From an uncultured Collinsella sp. (GTDB lineage Bacteria; Actinomycetota; Coriobacteriia; Coriobacteriales; Coriobacteriaceae), in contig CAAECP010000165.1 in the NCBI GenBank assembly GCA_900754385.1, positions 1-7,235 of the forward strand: a DNA stretch of 7,235 nt, written 5' to 3'. The translations under genes were made by a program, and so were the position numbers. The stretch's first letter is position 1; each line of letters opens with the position of its first letter. Shown in pieces: positions 6,457 to 7,235 of this stretch. Below the pieces are notes generated by a model. That model worked only from the letters and a program-made list of their open reading frames with translations. It ran no database searches and was not told the DNA's origin.

Positions 6457-6463
6457 GTAAACT
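6435..6463 (+). promoter_or_regulatory. Candidate promoter of the tRNA-Gln gene
   Basis: TTGCGA (6435-6440) and TAAACT (6458-6463) are separated by 17 bases, each matching four of six consensus positions. The -35 lies within the last codons of the preceding gene and the -10 begins just after its stop codon (6454-6456). Transcription would start near 6470, about 25 bases before the tRNA. GTTGC (6470-6474) can pair with GCAAC (6481-6485) in the part removed by RNase P. Confidence 0.4.
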
Positions 6464-6494
6464 AGACGAGTTGCTTTTGGGCAACACCACACAT

Positions 6495-6569
6495 TGGGAC
6501 GTAGTTCAACGGTAGAACTCCGGTTTTTGGTGCCGGCTGTTGGGGGTTCGAATCCCTCCGTCCCAGCCA
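6495..6569 (+). tRNA. tRNA-Gln (anticodon TTG), 3' CCA encoded
   Basis: A complete cloverleaf can be drawn. The 7-bp acceptor stem is TGGGACG (6495-6501) with CGTCCCA (6559-6565). The D stem is GTTC (6504-6507) with GAAC (6515-6518). The anticodon stem is CCGGT (6520-6524) with GCCGG (6532-6536), with loop TTTTGGT and anticodon TTG at 6527-6529. The T stem is GGGGG (6542-6546) with CCCTC (6554-6558) around TTCGAAT. The discriminator base is G6566 and CCA is encoded at 6567-6569. It reads CAA (and probably CAG) codons. Its 3' end is duplicated downstream at 6741-6756. Confidence 0.96.
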
Positions 6570-6578
6570 TTAAAACTG

Positions 6579-6615
6579 AGCGCCCTAAGCCCATAACGGC
6601 CCAGGGCGCTTTCTT
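6579..6615 (+). terminator. Rho-independent terminator after tRNA-Gln
   Basis: AGCGCCCT (6579-6586) pairs perfectly with AGGGCGCT (6603-6610), and the T-rich tail TTTCTT (6610-6615) follows at once. Inside the loop GCC (6589-6591) can pair with GGC (6598-6600). It begins 9 bases after the tRNA and would end its transcript cleanly. Confidence 0.85.
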
Positions 6616-6620
6616 GTGGG

Positions 6621-6740
6621 CAAGCGGAGGAATTCGAACCCGCAAGGGTGCGGAGCTGAGGAAACGCGAAGCGTTTTCCAGCGCAGCACGCAAGGAGCGA
6701 AGCGACGCAGCGGGGCGCGGCCGCCGACCAGGCAGACGCG
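6621..6740. repeat. GC-rich repeat R1, with tRNA T-arm-like start
   Basis: The outer parts of this segment recur at 6803-6874. The 5' part (6621-6655) matches 6803-6837 with two substitutions; the 3' part (from about 6703 to 6740) matches the rest of R2 almost exactly. R1 has an extra stretch of about 47 bases between them (6656-6702), including the hairpin GGAAACGC/GCGTTTTCC (6660-6679). Both repeats contain a CCGCA...TGCGG hairpin and a GCGGCCGC octamer. On the minus strand the start reads GGGTTCGAATTCC, like a tRNA T-arm, suggesting a decayed tRNA fragment. No coding potential is credible here: predicted frames only run through tRNA and repeat sequence. Confidence 0.75.
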
Positions 6741-6756
6741 GAATCCCTCCGTCCCA
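6741..6756 (+). repeat. Exact 16-base copy of the tRNA-Gln 3' end
   Basis: GAATCCCTCCGTCCCA is identical to bases 6550-6565 of the tRNA (part of the T-loop, 3' T stem and acceptor strand). The identity stops before the discriminator base. The two copies are 191 bases apart in the same orientation. Duplication of a tRNA 3' end is the usual scar of site-specific integration by tyrosine integrases, though no integrase gene is in the window, and a partly deleted tandem tRNA would look the same. Confidence 0.8.
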
Positions 6757-6802
6757 CACCAGCCAAGAGCCCCTCACGTCAAGCAAATCGAGCCAACGCC
6801 GC

Positions 6803-6874
6803 CAAGCGGAGGAATCCGAACCCGCAAGGATGCGGAGCGACGCAGCGGGGCGCGGCCGCCGCAGGCAGACGCGG
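6803..6874. repeat. GC-rich repeat R2 (shorter copy of R1)
   Basis: A second copy of R1 that lacks the internal 47-base stretch. It joins the GCGGAG at 6832-6837 directly to CGACGCAGCGGGG, whereas R1 has GGAG both at 6652-6655 and at 6694-6697, so R2 looks like a deletion between these short repeats. It also lacks the AC that R1 has before CAGGCAGACGCGG. It runs straight into the palindrome at 6876. Confidence 0.75.
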
Positions 6875-6875
6875 T

Positions 6876-6934
6876 GCCGGCACTTGGGGACGCTCCTAAG
6901 TGCCGGCATTATAGGAACGTCCCCAAGTGCCGGC
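6876..6934. repeat. REP/BIME-like compound palindrome
   Basis: GCCGGCACTTGGGGACG (6876-6892) has a perfect inverted copy at 6918-6934, a 17-bp stem continued after one mismatch by TCCTA/TAGGA. The middle (6898-6907) holds a third GCCGGC-containing arm, AAGTGCCGGC, so the left part 6876-6907 is itself a palindrome with perfect 10-base arms around GGGGACGCTCCT. The right part, 6902-6934, folds similarly but imperfectly. Two alternative folds are thus possible. Repeated small palindromes of this style are typical of REP elements mobilised by Y1 (RAYT) transposases; no such gene is in the window. It is not followed by a T-run, so a terminator is unlikely. Confidence 0.7.
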
Positions 6935-6967
6935 TCGGGACTATTTTCGAGGACCCTCCGAAGGACT

Positions 6968-7197
6968 GTGGCCAAAAAACGGCAAATATGAGTACTGTTA
7001 CCGTTGTAGCTACATTATTTTCGTTAATAAAAGAAGATCTTAATGAGATTTATTCGCATCAAGGTCTTCCTTTAATGAACACTTGAGGAGATACGGCAGC
7101 TTATCTGCTCGATCGACACGTCAAATCACCTTAAATGTGGTCAAAATTACTGCTACTAAAAGAGTATCAGTACTCATATTTGATGTTTTTTGGCCAC
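6968..7197. mobile_element. MITE-like non-autonomous element, 230 bp, 34-bp terminal inverted repeats
   Basis: The left end 6968-7001 (starting GTGGCCAAAAAAC) and the inverted right end 7164-7197 match at 31 of 34 positions, with weaker similarity continuing inward for another 20 or so bases (13 of 22). The interior is clearly richer in A and T than the genes to the left and carries no transposase. An internal near-palindrome pairs GAAGATCTT (7033-7041) with AAGGTCTTC (7061-7069). A 32-codon frame (6988-7086) has no ribosome-binding site and starts inside the repeat, so it is not called. No clear target-site duplication is visible at the assumed boundaries. The family cannot be named from sequence alone. 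Confidence 0.7.
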
Positions 7198-7235
7198 GGC
7201 TCTTTATAGACACCCTGCACAGCGACGGTGGTAGA
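7198..7235. other. Unassigned right edge
   Basis: A short GC-richer stretch after the inverted-repeat element, starting GGCTCTTTATAG. No gene start, stop signal or repeat copy can be supported in these 38 bases. The opening GGCTCTTT resembles the terminal repeats of some ISL3-family elements, but that is too little to call. Confidence 0.2.

Noticed and set aside
5512..6975. A 487-codon minus-strand frame
   Set aside because: It runs antisense to the peptidoglycan-binding protein and through the tRNA and repeats; its length reflects GC-rich DNA, and it has no family signature.
6494..6991. A 165-codon plus-strand frame across tRNA-Gln and the repeats
   Set aside because: It begins one base before the tRNA and reads through it (RSSTVELRFLVPAVGGSNP), a well-known false translation of tRNA-Gln; the rest translates R1, R2 and the palindrome.
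6988..7086. A 32-codon frame inside the inverted-repeat element
   Set aside because: No ribosome-binding site, the start lies within the terminal repeat, and no family is recognisable.
6616..7235. CRISPR array
   Set aside because: The repeats here are two imperfect copies of different length and single palindromes, not evenly spaced short repeats with unique spacers.
7198..7235. Start of an ISL3-type insertion sequence (GGCTCTTT)
   Set aside because: Only eight suggestive bases are present at the edge, with no transposase or second end in view.

Overview
The window looks like a piece of a GC-rich actinobacterial chromosome, most likely from the gut class Coriobacteriia and possibly Collinsella. 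This is an inference from GC-rich codon choice, the mix of phosphotransferase (PTS) and ABC sugar-uptake genes, and a CCA-encoding tRNA-Gln; no taxonomic marker is present. Two parts can be told apart: a gene-dense left part (1-6615) and a non-coding, repeat-laden right end (6616-7235).

Left part, carbohydrate block (1-4270). A Tat-type lipoprotein, the solute-binding subunit of a sugar ABC importer, runs off the left edge on the minus strand. Upstream of it, on the same strand and behind a strong terminator, lies a GntR/HutC-type repressor. Divergent from the repressor is an 816-residue protein that joins an alpha-glucoside-type PTS EIICB to a complete Cof-type HAD phosphatase domain, in one uninterrupted frame. 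Related TTGT-centred palindromes lie in front of the repressor gene, the binding-protein gene and the PTS gene. At two of them the candidate -35 hexamer sits at the same place inside the palindrome. The simplest reading is one regulon in which a single repressor controls an ABC importer and a PTS permease. In this reading the permease would import and phosphorylate a disaccharide, and the fused phosphatase could act on the product.

Left part, second block (4271-6615). A trans-prenyl diphosphate synthase is followed by a protein with two peptidoglycan-binding repeats and no signal peptide. The C-terminal half of that protein may be a degenerate amidase_3 fold, an architecture reminiscent of mycobacterial CwlM. 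A tRNA-Gln(TTG) gene with its own candidate promoter and a good terminator closes this part.

Right end (6616-7235). No credible gene is seen. It holds two copies of a GC-rich repeat, an exact 16-base copy of the tRNA-Gln 3' end, a compound REP-like palindrome, and a 230-bp AT-rich element with 34-bp terminal inverted repeats (31/34 identical) that looks like a non-autonomous transposable element. Together these suggest an insertion or integration hotspot behind the tRNA.

The strongest candidate for something undescribed is the EIICB-HAD fusion together with its shared operator set. The MITE-like element and the tRNA-end duplication come next.
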